From Actinomycetota bacterium (GTDB taxonomy: Bacteria; Actinomycetota; Actinomycetes; S36-B12; UBA5976), in the NCBI GenBank assembly GCA_947447095.1, contig CANFIL010000020.1:1-14762 (forward strand): a stretch of 14,762 nucleotides of DNA, in the 5' to 3' direction. Position 1 is the stretch's first letter, and each line of letters opens with the position of its first letter. A program made the position numbers and the translations under genes. Positions 13,510 to 14,762 of this stretch are shown here, one piece after another. The notes beneath the pieces are model-generated. The model was not told the origin of the DNA and made no database searches. It worked only from the letters and a program-made list of their open reading frames with translations.

Positions 13510-13537
13510 GATAACGGTTCGCTAACAGTCCGATAAC
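13510..13537 (-). promoter_or_regulatory. Three direct repeats at 11-bp period upstream of mtrA (likely MtrA/OmpR-type site)
   Basis: Read on the minus strand: GTTATC-N5-GTTAGC-N5-GTTATC (copies at 13532-13537, 13521-13526 and 13510-13515). Spacing is exactly 11 bp, one helical turn, as in pho-box-like sites of OmpR/PhoB regulators. The block overlaps the -35 region of mtrA and lies 11 bp upstream of the -10-like hexamer of the divergent GtrA gene, so one bound regulator could control both. Confidence 0.6.
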
Positions 13538-13547
13538 ACCCACGGAC

Positions 13548-13553
13548 TAGGGT
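13548..13553 (+). promoter_or_regulatory. Candidate -10 element (TAGGGT) for the leaderless GtrA gene
   Basis: TAGGGT fits TANNNT and ends 6 nt before the GTG at 13560. No Shine-Dalgarno lies between. The transcript would start at the start codon. Confidence 0.4.
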
Positions 13554-13559
13554 TAAACC

Positions 13560-14021
13560 GTGCCCTTCTTAGACCTGATCCAGCGAATTAAGCATGAAAT
13601 CGCCAAATTTGGGGCTGTTGGGCTGGCTGCGTATGTCATCGACGTGGGTATTTTCAACTTTCTGCGGTTTCACGATGGACAAGGCCCGCTTTTTGATAAG
13701 CCACTAACAGCCAAGGTCATCAGTGCGAGTGTGGCTACAACCTTTGCGTATTTTGCAAATCGCCATTGGACATTTAGTCACCGACAGAAAACTACTTTCA
13801 AGCGCGAATACGCACTCTTCTTCTTGCTCAATGCCATCGGCATGGGGATCTCGCTGTTGTGTCTTTGGCTAACACATTACGTTTTGAATTTCACTTCCCC
13901 ATTGGCTGACAACCTCAGCGCTAACGGAGTGGGACTCATTTTAGGAACTGTGTTTCGTTTCTGGAGTTATCGCAAGTGGGTATTTCTCGAACACTCTGAT
14001 CATGCAATAGTCGGCGACTGA
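13560..14021 (+). CDS. GtrA-like polytopic membrane protein
   Basis: A 153-residue protein with four hydrophobic segments and the GtrA/DPMS signature: KFGAVGLAAYVIDVGIFNFL at about 16-35, FANRHWTF at about 65-72, and the terminal FRFWSYRKWVF. GtrA-family proteins are thought to move undecaprenyl-phosphate-linked sugars across the membrane, or to assist glycosyltransferases, in cell-surface polysaccharide modification. No glycosyltransferase is adjacent here, so the partner is unknown. It starts with GTG at 13560, preceded by a TAGGGT hexamer and no Shine-Dalgarno. It is divergent from mtrA across 90 bp that carries the triple repeat. Its last 22 bp overlap the 3' end of the convergent histidine kinase gene. 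Confidence 0.88.
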   Translation: MPFLDLIQRIKHEIAKFGAVGLAAYVIDVGIFNFLRFHDGQGPLFDKPLTAKVISASVATTFAYFANRHWTFSHRQKTTFKREYALFFLLNAIGMGISLLCLWLTHYVLNFTSPLADNLSANGVGLILGTVFRFWSYRKWVFLEHSDHAIVGD

Positions 14022-14762
14022 CGATCTGCAATAAGAAAGACACCGAATACTGCGGGATGAAGTGAACGCAATTCAAGGCGCCCTCCGTCGGCAGCAACCT
14101 GACGACGTGCCCACGCCAAGCCAAGTCCCGTTCCACCTGATGTAGCACCTTGCGACATCAACGTGCCTCGCACTTCTTCTCGAATGCCGGGACCTTTATC
14201 TCCGACTTCAATAAGCACCCACGTTTGATAATCGGTGGCGCGCAGGTATGTTGTGCCCGCTCCATACTTCAGCGAATTGTCCAAGAGCACCGACAGTACA
14301 AGTTCTTGAACGCCAATTGTTCCCAAAGCCATCAATGACTTGTCGCATTCAACAGTCAGGTCCCGACCCGCGGCCAGATACTGATCTTTCCATCGTCGCG
14401 TTTCGTCTCGAATCAATGTGTCAACCGAAAATGAAGTCAATGTACGGTCGCTTGATGAACGCCATGTGGTGAGCAGATCTTCCACCATGTTCACCAGGCG
14501 CTCGACCTGTCCCAAAGCTGCTTGAGCATCAATGTTCACATCTTGGCCTTGCGTGCGTCGTTCGATTTCTTCGAGCCGCAAAGACAAAGCTGTGAGTGGT
14601 GAACGAAGCTGGTGAGAAACGTCTGCTGCAAGAGTGCGCTCAGCATCAAGGCGACGACGAGCAGCAGTCGCAGTTGCGTAGAGGGCCTGCAACGTTTCGT
14701 CGAGTTCTGGAATGTTAGTTGGGGACGGCACAACATTAAATTCGCGATTAGCAATGCGTCGG
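14000..14762 (-). CDS. Sensor histidine kinase, N-terminal part off the window
   Basis: The 253 visible C-terminal residues begin inside the HAMP/linker region: the frame is open to the edge and reads RRIANREFNVVPSPTNIPELD. A GTG at 14729-14731 is in frame but is unlikely to be the true start. The DHp helix has DVSHQLRSPLTALSLRLEE with the phospho-accepting His. The ATPase domain has LLDNSLKYG (N box), DKGPGI (G1) and GGTGLGLAWARR (G2), so it should be active. The HQLRSPL form is the one seen in a widespread actinobacterial kinase group. No cognate regulator is in the window; it may lie to the right. The stop overlaps gtrA by 22 bp tail-to-tail. It is not a duplicate of mtrB, as the motifs differ clearly. 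Confidence 0.9.
   Translation of the reverse strand, partial: RRIANREFNVVPSPTNIPELDETLQALYATATAARRRLDAERTLAADVSHQLRSPLTALSLRLEEIERRTQGQDVNIDAQAALGQVERLVNMVEDLLTTWRSSSDRTLTSFSVDTLIRDETRRWKDQYLAAGRDLTVECDKSLMALGTIGVQELVLSVLLDNSLKYGAGTTYLRATDYQTWVLIEVGDKGPGIREEVRGTLMSQGATSGGTGLGLAWARRQVAADGGRLELRSLHPAVFGVFLIADRQSPTIA

Noticed and set aside
1..14762. CRISPR array, insertion sequence, integrase or prophage genes
   Set aside because: No regularly spaced repeats, transposase, integrase or phage motifs were seen on either strand.

Overview
The window looks like a compact stretch of a moderate-GC actinobacterial chromosome (base composition close to half GC by eye). The strongest evidence is the order mtrA-mtrB-lpqB-comF-hpf on the minus strand, which is an Actinobacteria signature. 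Further support comes from an isoprenyl transferase of the mycobacterial Rv1086 type, frequent GTG starts, apparently leaderless genes and very short or negative gene spacings. A small-genome freshwater or soil actinobacterium would fit, but I cannot place it more precisely.

Left part (1-3495): the 5' end of a PIN-PhoH gene runs off the left edge on the minus strand. Divergent from it is a short-chain cis-isoprenyl diphosphate synthase (632-1408), which converges on a large thioredoxin-fold DUF255/YyaL protein (3495-1429). In Mycobacterium tuberculosis, as I recall, relatives of these genes lie close together (Rv1084, Rv1086, Rv1095/phoH2), so this is probably an old neighbourhood.

Middle part (3496-7916): a palindrome-bearing divergent start region leads to a CapA-like lipoprotein and an FMN-binding PaiB-like protein. 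These converge on a CynX/NimT-type MFS transporter, which is divergent from a YcaQ-family DNA interstrand-crosslink glycosylase.

Right part (7917-14762): hpf, comF, lpqB, mtrB and mtrA all read leftwards. MtrA/MtrB is the envelope and cell-division two-component system, LpqB its lipoprotein partner, ComF a phosphoribosyltransferase-fold protein, and HPF the ribosome hibernation factor. A GtrA-like membrane protein diverges from mtrA. It overlaps tail-to-tail with a second histidine kinase that is cut by the right edge.

No mobile element, CRISPR array, tRNA or rRNA was seen, and the protein set is largely core and recognisable. The parts not explained by known genes are regulatory. They are (i) three hexamers at exact 11-bp period in front of mtrA, (ii) a 13-bp perfect hairpin just upstream of the hpf ribosome binding site, inside a 324-bp comF-hpf gap holding two further dyads, and (iii) a perfect palindrome over the capA start that carries a -10-like hexamer on each strand. 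I did not find a convincing new multi-gene system.
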